Source of the DNA: Rhodopirellula sp.
Lineage (GTDB): Bacteria; Planctomycetota; Planctomycetia; Pirellulales; Pirellulaceae
Length of the DNA: 43,573 bases
Assembly: GCA_024644085.1 (NCBI GenBank)
Contig: JAHELS010000030.1
Span: forward strand, 1-43,573
Reading direction: 5' to 3'
The translations under genes and the position numbers were made by a program. Of this stretch, positions 26,840 to 35,037 are shown in pieces. Position 1 is the stretch's first letter; every line of letters starts with the position of its first letter. The notes below the pieces were generated by a model. It saw only the letters and a list, made by a program, of their open reading frames with translations. It ran no database searches and was not told where the DNA came from.

Positions 26840-27814
26840 ATGTCCAGCGAACCGACAATCATTCTTTCGGCGACCGATCCCGATCTTCCCGGCGACCTCC
26901 CCCAGGGGCTGAAACGCTACACGGGGTTTCGCGCGATGTCGCAGGGCGGCAGCGGCGCGTTGAGGTCCTGTTTCGATCCGGTGACCGGCCGGACAGTGGT
27001 TGTGAAGACGCTGCATGAGGATGCCAAGCGGGATCATCGCCAGAGGCGTCGGCTGCTCCGTGAAGCGCGGGTGACCGCGCAGTTGCAGCACCCCAACACG
27101 GTTCCGGTTTATGACATCGGGGACGACGACGAAGCGGGACTCTATTTCGTGATGAAACGGATCTCGGGTGAAAATTTCTTCGAGATTCTCAAGAGGATCG
27201 CCCGCGGGGACGAAACAACGATCGAGGCCTACCCGCCGGCCCGCCGGCTCGACATCGTGGCCGACGCCTGCCAGGCCCTCGCGTACGCGCACGCACGGGG
27301 TGTGATTCATCGTGATCTCAAACCTGAGAATATCTGGGTTGGAAATTTTGGCGAAGTGATTCTGCTCGATTGGGGCGTTGCCAAGGTGTGGGGGCATGCC
27401 GACGACAACGAACCGATCGCACGCAGCGTGTTGAAGCCCCGTGACGAAGGAGACGAGCAGTTGCTGACACTCACCGGCAGCGGCCAGCGTCCCGGAACGC
27501 CGCTCTACATGTCACCCGAACAGGTCGAGGGAAATCGCAGCATTGATGAGCGGACGGACATCTTCAGCGCCGGCGTTTGCCTTTATGAGTTATTGGCGAT
27601 CCGGGAACCGTTTCGAGGCGCCAACATCGACGAGACTTTCGAAAATATCAAGCACAATGCCGTCGTTCCTCCAAGTGAGCGCTCGCCGGAGCGTGGAATC
27701 AGCCCCGAGGCCGACCGGGTCGTGATGCGTGCGATCGAGAAAAAGCCTGCCGACCGGTACCAGTCGATGAGGGAGCTGATCGACGGGATTCGCGGAATCA
27801 CCGCGACCAGGTGA
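26840..27814 (+). CDS. Soluble Ser/Thr protein kinase (Hanks type)
   Basis: Phosphorylates proteins on Ser/Thr. The start ATG 26840 gives 324 residues, essentially one kinase domain. Motifs: glycine loop MSQGGSGALRSC (33-44), ATP-binding Lys56 (VVVKTL), helix-C Glu in LLREARV, catalytic loop HRDLKPEN (157-164) and the metal motif DWG (177-179) in place of DFG. APE appears as SPEQ in GTPLYMSPEQVEG, then DIFSAGVCLYELL. DWG is common in planctomycete kinases and keeps the metal-binding Asp. There is no transmembrane helix or sensor domain, unlike many larger planctomycete kinases. No cognate phosphatase or substrate gene is adjacent. Confidence 0.93.
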   Translation: MSSEPTIILSATDPDLPGDLPQGLKRYTGFRAMSQGGSGALRSCFDPVTGRTVVVKTLHEDAKRDHRQRRRLLREARVTAQLQHPNTVPVYDIGDDDEAGLYFVMKRISGENFFEILKRIARGDETTIEAYPPARRLDIVADACQALAYAHARGVIHRDLKPENIWVGNFGEVILLDWGVAKVWGHADDNEPIARSVLKPRDEGDEQLLTLTGSGQRPGTPLYMSPEQVEGNRSIDERTDIFSAGVCLYELLAIREPFRGANIDETFENIKHNAVVPPSERSPERGISPEADRVVMRAIEKKPADRYQSMRELIDGIRGITATR

Positions 27815-28105
27815 AACGCCGAAAAGGCCTCGCCCGCGTCGATTTCACCGGCGGTGGACCGGTGGCGGAGAGGCGATCGGAAAAGCGAACCGGCAGACAT
27901 CCGCCCGCGTCCCTGCAAGCGGGTTGGTCGATTTCGAGAGATCAGTGGTTTTGAGTAATCAGCGGTCCTGGGGCGGGCGGGATCATAGCGATTCCGTCTT
28001 GTCGCATTCCGACGGATCGCTACACTCTGCCGTTCCGAAGGTCACGGTCCCTTGACGGGGATTTCCGCATGGCGTCTGGACACCGTCGGCCTCCTCACTC
28101 CGCCG
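27815..28105. other. Spacer before the tRNA cluster
   Basis: These 291 bases hold no credible gene. A GC-rich stretch with CACCGG/CCGGTG partial palindromes lies near 27850-27870, with no T-run. The right part carries the candidate promoter described separately. Confidence 0.5.
27999..28026 (+). promoter_or_regulatory. Candidate sigma-70-type promoter for the tRNA-tuf cluster
   Basis: TTGTCG (27999-28004) and TACACT (28021-28026) are separated by 16 bases and lie about 80 bases upstream of tRNA-Thr(TGT). The -35 match is partial and the spacing is one base short of optimal, so this is tentative. Confidence 0.3.
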
Positions 28106-28178
28106 GCCAGCGTAGCTCAGTTGGCAGAGCAGCTGATTTGTAATCAGCCGGTCGTGGGTTCGAGTCCCTCCGCTGGCT
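28106..28178 (+). tRNA. tRNA-Thr (anticodon TGT)
   Basis: A 73-base cloverleaf: acceptor GCCAGCG pairs with CGCTGGC at 28171-28177, discriminator T. The D arm is GCTC..GAGC. The anticodon stem GCTGA/TCAGC encloses TTTGTAA with anticodon TGT. The T arm has GTTCGAGTC. The 3' CCA is not encoded. Confidence 0.97.
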
Positions 28179-28315
28179 CTAGAGTCTGTTTAATGCAAAA
28201 ATCACGAATTCCCCTGGTGCGGGCACAAATCAGGCCCTCAGCGGAACGAATGCAACCTTAACAAGCGAGATTTCAACGGGCTTCAAGACGGCCGAGCAGA
28301 ATGACGAAACGATTT

Positions 28316-28397
28316 GGGGGTTTGCCCGAGTGGTTAAAGGGGGCGGACTGTAAATCCGTTGGCTACGCCTACACAGGTTCGAATCCTGTAGCCCCCA
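28316..28397 (+). tRNA. tRNA-Tyr (anticodon GTA)
   Basis: An 82-base type II tRNA with a long variable arm. Acceptor GGGGGTT pairs with AGCCCCC at 28390-28396 (one wobble), discriminator A. The anticodon loop CTGTAAA gives GTA, and the T arm is ACAGGTTCGAATCCTGT. CCA is not encoded. Confidence 0.97.
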
Positions 28398-28443
28398 CTG
28401 AGAAACGGCTTGAGTGGATCAAGCGTTCGGAGAGATGGAAATC

Positions 28444-28514
28444 GCGGGTGTAGCTCAATGGTAGAGCAGCAGCCTTCCAAGCTGAATACGAGGGTTCGAT
28501 TCCCTTCACCCGCT
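28444..28514 (+). tRNA. tRNA-Gly (anticodon TCC)
   Basis: A 71-base tRNA: acceptor GCGGGTG pairs with CACCCGC at 28507-28513, discriminator T. The D arm is GCTC..GAGC. The anticodon loop CTTCCAA gives TCC, and the T arm is GAGGGTTCGATTCCCTT. CCA is not encoded. Confidence 0.97.
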
Positions 28515-28521
28515 TGCCAAA

Positions 28522-28593
<72 letters not shown>

Positions 28594-28965
28594 CTTGGTG
28601 GCCGGCCGGTGTGACTCTCCAGGGTCGCTCAGGCGGGGTCGGATTGTCGTCGGTTCGTAAAAAAGCGGATTTTGCGAATCAGTGATTGCAAGGAGGGGGA
28701 CTTTCCGCAACAACTTATGCCTCAGATTCCGGCTCCCACCCTCTGGGCGGTCATGCCGGCTGAGAAATCGTGACTTTCGCGTGCCCTACTGTGGGGTGCG
28801 ATATTTCCAAATTCGTTTCGATACTTTGTTGAACGAGCTAGATCGATGCGGCTGAATTGAGTGCGGTCCAACCGTGGGTGTGAACACGGTCGCGCTAAAT
28901 CCGGGCTGATTCGAAGCGTATCTTCGGTCAGTAGTGGCATTTGATCAGGTGCAGGTGAACTAGAA
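28594..28965 (+). other. Long leader between the tRNA cluster and tuf
   Basis: The 372-base spacer has no gene. A small hairpin ACCGTG (28871-28876) / CACGGT (28885-28890) lies about 75 bases before tuf. No T-run terminator separates the tRNAs from tuf, so readthrough is possible. A separate tuf promoter cannot be excluded, but none stands out. Confidence 0.45.
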
Positions 28966-30162
28966 ATGGCTAAGGCAACTTTTGAACGGACCAAGCCCCA
29001 CGTAAACGTCGGGACCATCGGCCACATTGACCACGGAAAAACCACAACCACCGGCGCGATCCTCGCAGTGCAAGCTGCGAAGGGGCTGGCCGAGGCAAAG
29101 GGTTACTCGGATATCGCCAAGGGCGGTACGGTCCGTGACGCCACAAAGACCGTGACCATCGCGGTCGCGCACGTCGAGTATGAAACCGCGAACCGTCACT
29201 ATGCCCATATTGACTGTCCGGGCCACGCTGACTTTATCAAGAACATGATCACCGGTGCCGCCCAGATGGACGGCGCGATCCTGGTCGTTTCGGCCGCTGA
29301 CGGACCGATGCCCCAGACCAAGGAACATGTGTTGCTCGGTCGCCAGGTTGGTGTTCCCTACATCGTGGTCTTCTTGAACAAGTGTGACCTGGTCGATGAT
29401 GAGGAATTGCTCGAGTTGGTCGAGCTGGAGTGTCGCGAATTGCTTAGCAAGTACGACTTCCCGGGCGATGACGTTCCGGTCATTCGAGGTTCGGCTCTGC
29501 CGGCTTATAACAACCCGAGTGATCCTGAAGCGAGCAAGTGCATCAGCGAATTGATGGATGCCCTGGATGAGTACATTCCCGAGCCGACTCGCGAAGACGA
29601 CAAGCCGTTCCTGATGGCGATCGAAGATGTCTTCTCGATCGAAGGTCGCGGCACGGTCGCAACCGGTCGTGTCGAGCGGGGCGTGGTCAAGGTTGGCGAG
29701 GAGGTCGAGATCGTTGGTCTCTCGCCCGATTCGACCAAGACGACGTGTACCGGCGTCGAAATGTTCCGCAAGGAACTCGGCGAAGGTCGCGCTGGTGATA
29801 ACGTGGGATGTCTGCTTCGCGGAGTCAAGCGAGAAGAGATTCAGCGTGGCCAGGTGCTTGCCAAGCCCGGCAGCATCACTCCCCACACCAAGTTCGAGGC
29901 TGAGGTCTACTGCCTGAGCAAGGACGAGGGCGGCCGTCACACGCCGTTCTTCAGCGGGTATCGTCCGCAGTTCTACTTCCGAACGACCGACGTGACCGGT
30001 ACGGCCAACCTGATCGGCGCCGAAATGTGCATGCCCGGCGACAATGTCAAAGTCACCGTCGAGCTTCACAAGCCGATCGCCATGGATGACGGCGTCCGAT
30101 TCGCGATTCGCGAAGGTGGACGGACCGTCGGCAGCGGTGTGGTCACCAAGATCGTCGAGTAG
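28966..30162 (+). CDS. tuf: Elongation factor Tu
   Basis: GTPase that brings aminoacyl-tRNA to the ribosomal A site. The 398 residues show the P-loop GHIDHGKT (19-26, Ile in place of the common Val), DCPGH (83-87), NKCD (138-141) and the GSAL-type G5 region. The C-terminal [22 protein letters not shown] is canonical. The switch I/effector region reads [18 protein letters not shown] instead of the near-universal EEKARGITINTAHVEY. The Mg-coordinating Thr (in TVTI) is kept, but the RG of RGITI is lost. I recall the same variant in Rhodopirellula EF-Tu, so it appears to be a lineage trait and a strong taxonomic marker. A terminator follows. Confidence 0.98.
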   Translation: MAKATFERTKPHVNVGTIGHIDHGKTTTTGAILAVQAAKGLAEAKGYSDIAKGGTVRDATKTVTIAVAHVEYETANRHYAHIDCPGHADFIKNMITGAAQMDGAILVVSAADGPMPQTKEHVLLGRQVGVPYIVVFLNKCDLVDDEELLELVELECRELLSKYDFPGDDVPVIRGSALPAYNNPSDPEASKCISELMDALDEYIPEPTREDDKPFLMAIEDVFSIEGRGTVATGRVERGVVKVGEEVEIVGLSPDSTKTTCTGVEMFRKELGEGRAGDNVGCLLRGVKREEIQRGQVLAKPGSITPHTKFEAEVYCLSKDEGGRHTPFFSGYRPQFYFRTTDVTGTANLIGAEMCMPGDNVKVTVELHKPIAMDDGVRFAIREGGRTVGSGVVTKIVE

Positions 30163-30186
30163 GACAAACGAAAATGTCGAATTGCC

Positions 30187-30229
30187 GATGGCCAACGGAG
30201 CGTCTGTCTCCGTTGGTCATTGGTTTTTT
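30187..30229 (+). terminator. Rho-independent terminator of tuf
   Basis: A 13-bp stem (30188-30200 with 30208-30220, one G-T wobble, core CCAACGGAG/CTCCGTTGG) encloses a 7-base loop. Six Ts at 30224-30229 follow closely. It separates tuf from tRNA-Trp. Confidence 0.93.
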
Positions 30230-30281
30230 AGGGTGATTTCGGTACGATCATGAATTCCTCCGGCAAGAGGTTTCCCACTAG

Positions 30282-30354
30282 AGGGGTGTAGCTCAATTGG
30301 CAGAGCACTGGTTTCCAAAACCAGCGGTTGCGGGTTCAAGTCCCTCCGCCCCTG
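30282..30354 (+). tRNA. tRNA-Trp (anticodon CCA)
   Basis: A 73-base tRNA: acceptor AGGGGTG pairs with CGCCCCT at 30347-30353 (one wobble), discriminator G as expected for Trp. The anticodon stem CTGGT/ACCAG encloses TTCCAAA with anticodon CCA. One T-stem pair is mismatched. The 3' CCA is not encoded. Confidence 0.97.
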
Positions 30355-30380
30355 CTTTCACCGCTGAGCTGTTTGCCCCG

Positions 30381-30443
30381 CACGCTCGATTCAAAAAACG
30401 ACACGCTCGATTCAAACAACGACACGCTCGATTCGAAAGACGA
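30381..30443 (+). repeat. Three 21-nt tandem repeats after tRNA-Trp
   Basis: Units 30381-30401, 30402-30422 and 30423-30443 all begin CACGCTCGATTC and end ACGA, differing at only a few bases in between. They are directly adjacent with no spacers, 26 bases after the tRNA-Trp 3' end. Confidence 0.95.
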
Positions 30444-30455
30444 GCTGGCTCGCCC

Positions 30456-30489
30456 TGTACGGCTCAAACCGATGTACGGCTCAAACCGA
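30456..30489 (+). repeat. Two 17-nt tandem repeats before secE
   Basis: TGTACGGCTCAAACCGA occurs twice in immediate succession, at 30456-30472 and 30473-30489, with no mismatch. A degenerate continuation (GGCTCGAACGA) follows near 30497. Confidence 0.95.
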
Positions 30490-30636
30490 ATGAATGGCTC
30501 GAACGAATCCACGAGTGAATGAGCTGGGGCTAATTCGCAGGATCCTTTACAACTCATTTTTCCACCAACTCAATCAACTCCGACTGGCCACGGATGGGCG
30601 GTCGATCGATTTTCAACCACAAGCAGGAGCGGACGG

Positions 30637-31080
30637 GTGTCACGAGAGATTGCTGGTTCCAACAGCGCCCCACTGACGAGCGAACTGTTTCAGGCTTCGG
30701 TGTACAAGCCGAACCAGGGTCGCATCGTTCGCCAATTGACGGCGCTGACGATTTGGATCGTGGTAGCGCTGGGTTGTTGGGCTCTCTACAGCACCCTTCG
30801 CGGCACCCTCGAGGCTGGTTCACTCCTGATCCCGGCCATTCCCGGCGTGCTGCTTTTGGCCGGCGCCTGGTTCGGCTACCGCGTGGTCAATTGGCCCACC
30901 TTTGCCGATTTCCTGATCGCGGTCGAAGCCGAAATGAACAAGGTCACCTGGCCGAGCAAGGATGAGCTGACCCGCGCGGCGATCGTGGTGATCTTTACGA
31001 TTTTCTTTCTCGCAATTGCTTTGTTTCTGTTTGACATCCTTTGGCAGCAAGTATTCAGCTTCATTGGAGTCACCAGCTAA
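30637..31080 (+). CDS. secE: Preprotein translocase subunit SecE
   Basis: Essential membrane clamp of SecY in the SecYEG channel. The start GTG 30637, preceded by GCAGGAGC, gives 147 residues with three predicted transmembrane helices (about 33-53, 61-83 and 112-136), like the three-helix E. coli form rather than the short single-helix type. The conserved amphipathic-to-TM block reads FLIAVEAEMNKVTWPSKDEL (92-111), the diagnostic SecE region. It is followed by nusG after 79 bases, the standard gene order. Confidence 0.95.
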   Translation: MSREIAGSNSAPLTSELFQASVYKPNQGRIVRQLTALTIWIVVALGCWALYSTLRGTLEAGSLLIPAIPGVLLLAGAWFGYRVVNWPTFADFLIAVEAEMNKVTWPSKDELTRAAIVVIFTIFFLAIALFLFDILWQQVFSFIGVTS

Positions 31081-31159
31081 CGCGCAGCATCGCGGGCATG
31101 CTGAAATGTCATGTTGAACCTAAACTCCTCTCGATCACAACGCTCGCAGCGGTGAAAAC

Positions 31160-31984
31160 GTGAACCAAGCCGAAACCTCCGAAGACACTCAAAAGCCGGA
31201 CGACCCCGCGGGCCAGCCGCCTCGAAGCGAAGATGCCGAAGGGTCCGCCGGCGCGGATGCTGCGGCGCAGGAGGCTCCGCCGGCTGAAAGCGTTCAGCCC
31301 GAAGCCACGGGTGAGGATGCCGGCAGCGAAGCGGCGGGTGGCGAGGAAGTTGCCGCTGTCGCCGAGCCGCCCGCCCCACCCCCTCCCGCTCCGGTGAAGT
31401 CAAAGCCGGAGGTGGCCGTTGAGGATCAGGGCGATGAAGAGGCCAAGATGGATTGGTATATCCTGAAGGTCGCATTCAACCGCGAAGATTCCATCGCTGA
31501 CGCGCTCCGTAAACGGGTCAAGATGGAGGGAATGACTGAGTATTTCGGCGAGATTGTCGTGCCGACCGAAGATGTCGCTACCTTCACGCGCGATGGAAAA
31601 CGCCGGATCAGCAAGCGAAAGCTGTTACCCGGCTACATCATGGTCAACATGATCATCAACGATGACACGTGGTTCCTCGTACGAGAGACCAACGGGATCA
31701 GCGACTTCACAGGTGCTGCGGGAAAACCGATGCCGATGGAACCGTCGGACATTGAACGCTTCATCACCAAGCCACAGGACGACGAAGAGGAAGAAGCCCC
31801 GATCAAGATCGGGATTCCCTTTAAGGTTGGCGATCGCGTTCGCGTCAAGGAAGGAAACTTCGAGAACCAGGAAGGCGAAGTCGATGGTGTCGATGAAGCC
31901 AACGGACGCGTGACGGTCATCATCAACATCTTCGGTCGCAGCGTCCCGATGGAACTTGATCACTGGCAAGTCGAACCGCTGTAG
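31160..31984 (+). CDS. nusG: Transcription termination/antitermination protein NusG with N-terminal extension
   Basis: Binds RNA polymerase, suppresses pausing and links transcription to Rho or the ribosome. From GTG 31160 the protein has 274 residues. Residues 1-96 are Ala/Glu/Pro-rich, acidic and probably disordered, with a PAPPPPAP run. The NGN domain starts at MDWYILKVAFNRED (97 on) with LLPGYIMVNMIIND. The KOW domain (about 220-274) has FKVGDRVRVKEGNFENQEGE and ends with the expected VELDHWQVEPL-like tail. Starting at ATG 31448 instead would give a standard 178-residue NusG. The 96 upstream codons are stop-free with Glu/Ala/Pro composition, and this start leaves a normal 79-base gap to secE, so I favour the longer form. 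Confidence 0.95.
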   Translation: MNQAETSEDTQKPDDPAGQPPRSEDAEGSAGADAAAQEAPPAESVQPEATGEDAGSEAAGGEEVAAVAEPPAPPPPAPVKSKPEVAVEDQGDEEAKMDWYILKVAFNREDSIADALRKRVKMEGMTEYFGEIVVPTEDVATFTRDGKRRISKRKLLPGYIMVNMIINDDTWFLVRETNGISDFTGAAGKPMPMEPSDIERFITKPQDDEEEEAPIKIGIPFKVGDRVRVKEGNFENQEGEVDGVDEANGRVTVIINIFGRSVPMELDHWQVEPL

Positions 31985-31997
31985 TTCGCCCGGCCGC

Positions 31998-32014
31998 ACG
32001 CCCTTTGCGGGCGT
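31998..32014 (+). repeat. Short hairpin between nusG and rplK
   Basis: ACGCCC (31998-32003) pairs with GGGCGT (32009-32014) across a 5-base loop. There is no T-run after it, so it is unlikely to be a full terminator. It could be an RNA processing or pause site. Confidence 0.5.
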
Positions 32015-32061
32015 CTCCTGTTAGAAAACAAATCTGAAATCTGATAACTGCGAATTGAATC

Positions 32062-32487
32062 ATGGCAAAGCAAGTAACTGGTCAAGCAAAATTTCAAGTG
32101 CCCGGTGGACAGGCGACTCCCGCCCCGCCGGTCGGTACATCGCTGGGTAAGTTCGGCGTGAACCTCGGACAATTTGTCCAGGCCTTCAACGATCGGACCA
32201 AGGAATACAACGGAACGCCGATTCCGGTGATCGTGACCGTTTACAACGATCGCAGTTTCGACTTCATTACCAAGAGTCCGCCGGCTGCATCGATGCTCAA
32301 ACAGGCCGCGGGGATCGCCAAGGGGAGCGGCGTTCCGAACAAGGAAAAGGTTGCCAAGGTAACCCGTGCCCAATGCGAGGAAATTGCGGAAAAGAAGATG
32401 GCCGACCTGAACGCCCGCAGCATTGATCAGGCCGCACGCATGATCGAAGGCACGGCCCGCAGCATGGGAATCGTTGTCGAAGGCTAG
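32062..32487 (+). CDS. rplK: 50S ribosomal protein L11
   Basis: Binds the GTPase-associated region of 23S rRNA. The 141 residues equal the usual length. The N-terminal block [20 protein letters not shown] corresponds to 'PAGKANPSPPVGPALGQHG' of typical L11, then [14 protein letters not shown] and [20 protein letters not shown]. The C-terminal RNA-binding part runs to [26 protein letters not shown] replaces the near-invariant GPALGQHG, a notable divergence. It follows nusG as usual, but rplA, rplJ and rplL do not follow here. Confidence 0.97.
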   Translation: MAKQVTGQAKFQVPGGQATPAPPVGTSLGKFGVNLGQFVQAFNDRTKEYNGTPIPVIVTVYNDRSFDFITKSPPAASMLKQAAGIAKGSGVPNKEKVAKVTRAQCEEIAEKKMADLNARSIDQAARMIEGTARSMGIVVEG

Positions 32488-32515
32488 TTACCGAGGCCCG
32501 GCATCGCAGTCGCCA

Positions 32516-33511
32516 ATGAGTGGTTCGAGTCCGCAACCGGAGACCGTCACCGGTTATCAATTCAAACGCAGCGATTTGCATGTCGCCCAGCGGCAGCCCG
32601 GGATCAGCGCTTTCATGCGGATTCGCAATGGCGCGGATTTTCTTGAGCTGACGATTCGAAGCCACATCGCGTTCTTCGACGAAATCGTTGCGGTCTACAA
32701 CCAATGCACCGATGCGACGCCAGACATCCTGTTGCGATTGCAGCAGGAATTCGGAAACAAGCTTCGCGTGATCCATTACACCGACCGTGTTTATCCGCCG
32801 GGCAGCAGCGACCACGCCCATACCGATCCCGGCTCACCCAACAGCCTGGTCAACTACTACAACTTCGCACTCGCATCGACTCGCTTCGCCTACGCCACGA
32901 AGCTCGATGATGATCATGCGGCCATCGCCGAGACGACGCGGTCAGTGACCGAAGCGATCCGTGACGGCGCCGTCGATGACGATTCGATGCTCTGTTTTTC
33001 CGGGTTGAATGTCATTCGCGGGAAGGACGGCCGGCTCGGTGTCCTCGCGCGCGATCCGATTTCGGGCGGGGGCGATATTGGGTTCTTCCGTGTCACACCG
33101 GAAACTTTGTTCACGCATGATCGGCGTTTTGAGAGATTCCAACGCGGCTCCTTGCGTCGCCGGTTCGCCGGGTTTCTGTATTGGCACCTCAAGTACATCA
33201 AGGCTGATATGGGGTTTGGGAACTACGAACTGGATAAGAATCCCAACAGCCGGTATGCAAAGCGGCGGACGGCGATGGAGGAGGATTCGTTGTCGATGAT
33301 CGGCTTGGATGAATTGGCGCAAACTCGTCGACCGACGCTGCTGCATCGGTTGCAACAGGTGGTCTCGGACAAGCGTGCATTGGCGGCCGAACGCGACGCG
33401 GCGCTGGCCAATGCTTTCCCCGATCGCAGCGTTGATGACGCGATCGCGCGCACCGTGGCCCCCGAGTTCTGTGATGCCCTGCTGATGCCCGTGCCGTCGC
33501 CGGGGTGTTGA
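32516..33511 (+). CDS. Glycosyltransferase-like protein (GT-A fold, family 2-like)
   Basis: Probably transfers a sugar from an NDP-sugar; the acceptor is unknown. From ATG 32516 it has 331 residues. Residues 30-60 (GISAFMRIRNGADFLELTIRS then FDEIVAVYNQCTDAT) resemble the opening strands of GT-A enzymes that begin with a nucleotide-binding fold. ATKLDDDHAA (127-136) supplies a DXD-type metal site. No membrane segment is seen. A TTG at 32474 inside the end of rplK is an alternative start. It sits 28 bases after rplK, where rplA is expected, so it is probably read through from the ribosomal operon. Confidence 0.7.
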   Translation: MSGSSPQPETVTGYQFKRSDLHVAQRQPGISAFMRIRNGADFLELTIRSHIAFFDEIVAVYNQCTDATPDILLRLQQEFGNKLRVIHYTDRVYPPGSSDHAHTDPGSPNSLVNYYNFALASTRFAYATKLDDDHAAIAETTRSVTEAIRDGAVDDDSMLCFSGLNVIRGKDGRLGVLARDPISGGGDIGFFRVTPETLFTHDRRFERFQRGSLRRRFAGFLYWHLKYIKADMGFGNYELDKNPNSRYAKRRTAMEEDSLSMIGLDELAQTRRPTLLHRLQQVVSDKRALAAERDAALANAFPDRSVDDAIARTVAPEFCDALLMPVPSPGC

Positions 33512-33710
33512 GCGGGACCTTCGCGGCGACGGAAAACTGACCCGATTTCACCTAATCGGGCCGGCGGGTCGCGAATCTGGTGCTCCTTTGGCCATTGGCG
33601 CGTTGAGTCTGACGTCTCATTGCCTAGAATCAGGAGTTGGCAGAACGGGCGGTACGCCCCCTTGTTCTTGCCTGGCCCGTCTCACAACACGCTTTTCCAA
33701 AGCTGGTCCT

Positions 33711-34913
33711 ATGTCGTCCAAAAATGGTAACCCCGCCCCGGCGCCGCCAGCGCAGAGCACGACCGCCGAAGCGGTGGCCGCACGTCTTCGCGAGAGCCTG
33801 TTGCAGGACAAGGGCGAGCTGGAAGTCGACAAGATTTTCCGCGCCCTGGTGAAACTGGAAGGATCCGACCTGCACATGAAAGTGGGCCAACCACCGATGG
33901 TTCGTACCCGGGGCGAGCTCAAACCGCTCAACCGCCCGCCGATCGAGTCGGAAGAAATGGTGCGGCTGTTGCTGCCGATGATGGACGAGCGGAATTTGTT
34001 GATCTTCGAGGCCGAAGGCGGGGCTGACTTTTCGCACACGATTCACATGGATGGTGTTCGGTGGCGATTCCGCGTCAACATGCTCAAGTCTCTGGGGAAC
34101 ATCGGGTTGGTTGCCAGACGCATCAGCAACTTCATTCCGGATTTCCGAGGATTGTTTCTTCCCGAATCGATCGAGCAGTTATGCCACTTCGACCAGGGCA
34201 TGATTCTGTTGGCCGGCGTGACGGGATCTGGAAAAAGTACAACGATTGGTTCAATGCTGAATTACATCAACAGCATTTACCGAAAACACATTCTTACGCT
34301 TGAAGACCCGATCGAATTTATCTTCACCGAAGATAAATGCTTGATCAATCAACGCGAGGTAGGCCAGGACGTCAAAGATTTTGAAATCGGGATGAAGCAC
34401 GCCGTGCGCGAAGACCCCGACATCATTCTCGTTGGCGAGCTTCGTGACGAGGAAACCTTCATGACGGCGATTCACGCAGCGGAAACCGGCCACCTCGTGT
34501 TTGGCACGATTCACGCCTCGAGCGCATCGACCACGATCGGCCGTATTCTTGATTTGTTCCCTGAGGAAATGCACGGCGCGATTCGGTCGGCGATCGCCTT
34601 CAATATGAAAGGCATCGTGGCCCAGAAGCTGCTCAAGACGATCCGTCCGGATGTTCCCCGCGTGCCCACCTGCGAGGTCATGACATTCTCGCCGATGATT
34701 CGAAAACTGGTTCTCGAGGGCGAAGACCACAAATTACCTGACGCGATCCGAATTGGCGAGGAAGACGGCATGCAGGACTTTACGATGAGTCTCAAGCAGT
34801 TGATCGACGACGAGTTGATCGATCGGCCGACCGCATTCGCCGTGGCACCGAACAAAGATTCGTTGAAGATGGCACTGAAGGGAATCGATGTGAAGGCGCC
34901 TGGTATCCTGTAA
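33711..34913 (+). CDS. PilT/PilU-type ATPase
   Basis: Hexameric AAA-like ATPase of the type IV pilus retraction family. From ATG 33711 it has 400 residues. The N-terminal PAS-like region includes LEGSDLHMKVGQPPMVRTRG. Then come Walker A GVTGSGKST (169-177), Asp box TLEDPIEF (196-203), Walker B DPDIILVGELRDEET (235-249) and His box TGHLVFGTIHASSA. The C-terminal part is longer than in PilT and contains an EEDGMQDFTMSLKQLIDDELI segment like PilU. All catalytic motifs are intact. No pilin, PilC or assembly gene is nearby. The next gene encodes a related but degenerate ATPase. Confidence 0.93.
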   Translation: MSSKNGNPAPAPPAQSTTAEAVAARLRESLLQDKGELEVDKIFRALVKLEGSDLHMKVGQPPMVRTRGELKPLNRPPIESEEMVRLLLPMMDERNLLIFEAEGGADFSHTIHMDGVRWRFRVNMLKSLGNIGLVARRISNFIPDFRGLFLPESIEQLCHFDQGMILLAGVTGSGKSTTIGSMLNYINSIYRKHILTLEDPIEFIFTEDKCLINQREVGQDVKDFEIGMKHAVREDPDIILVGELRDEETFMTAIHAAETGHLVFGTIHASSASTTIGRILDLFPEEMHGAIRSAIAFNMKGIVAQKLLKTIRPDVPRVPTCEVMTFSPMIRKLVLEGEDHKLPDAIRIGEEDGMQDFTMSLKQLIDDELIDRPTAFAVAPNKDSLKMALKGIDVKAPGIL

Positions 34914-35037
34914 ACAGCGGCTGTCCGTTTCCTCCTCTATCGCACACACGCGATCCAAGATTCCGATTCCGAAACGCGTGGGCCTGTAACTTCGTTCCCC
35001 GGTTCTTGCATCCAACCCCAAAGGCATCCCCGCCACG

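Larger units (their letters stand above)
30355..30636 (+). other. tRNA-Trp to secE spacer with repeat arrays
   Basis: This 282-base stretch holds two tandem repeat arrays (listed separately) and otherwise nothing recognisable. rpmG, often found between tuf and secE in other bacteria, is not here. Confidence 0.6.

Noticed and set aside
30381-30489. Repeat arrays considered as a CRISPR
   Set aside because: Units are 21 and 17 bases, directly adjacent with no unique spacers, and there are no cas genes.
30297-30522. Small frames over tRNA-Trp and the 21-nt repeats as a repeat peptide gene
   Set aside because: They start inside the tRNA and are open in more than one frame because of the repeats. 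No ribosome binding site or conserved product is visible.
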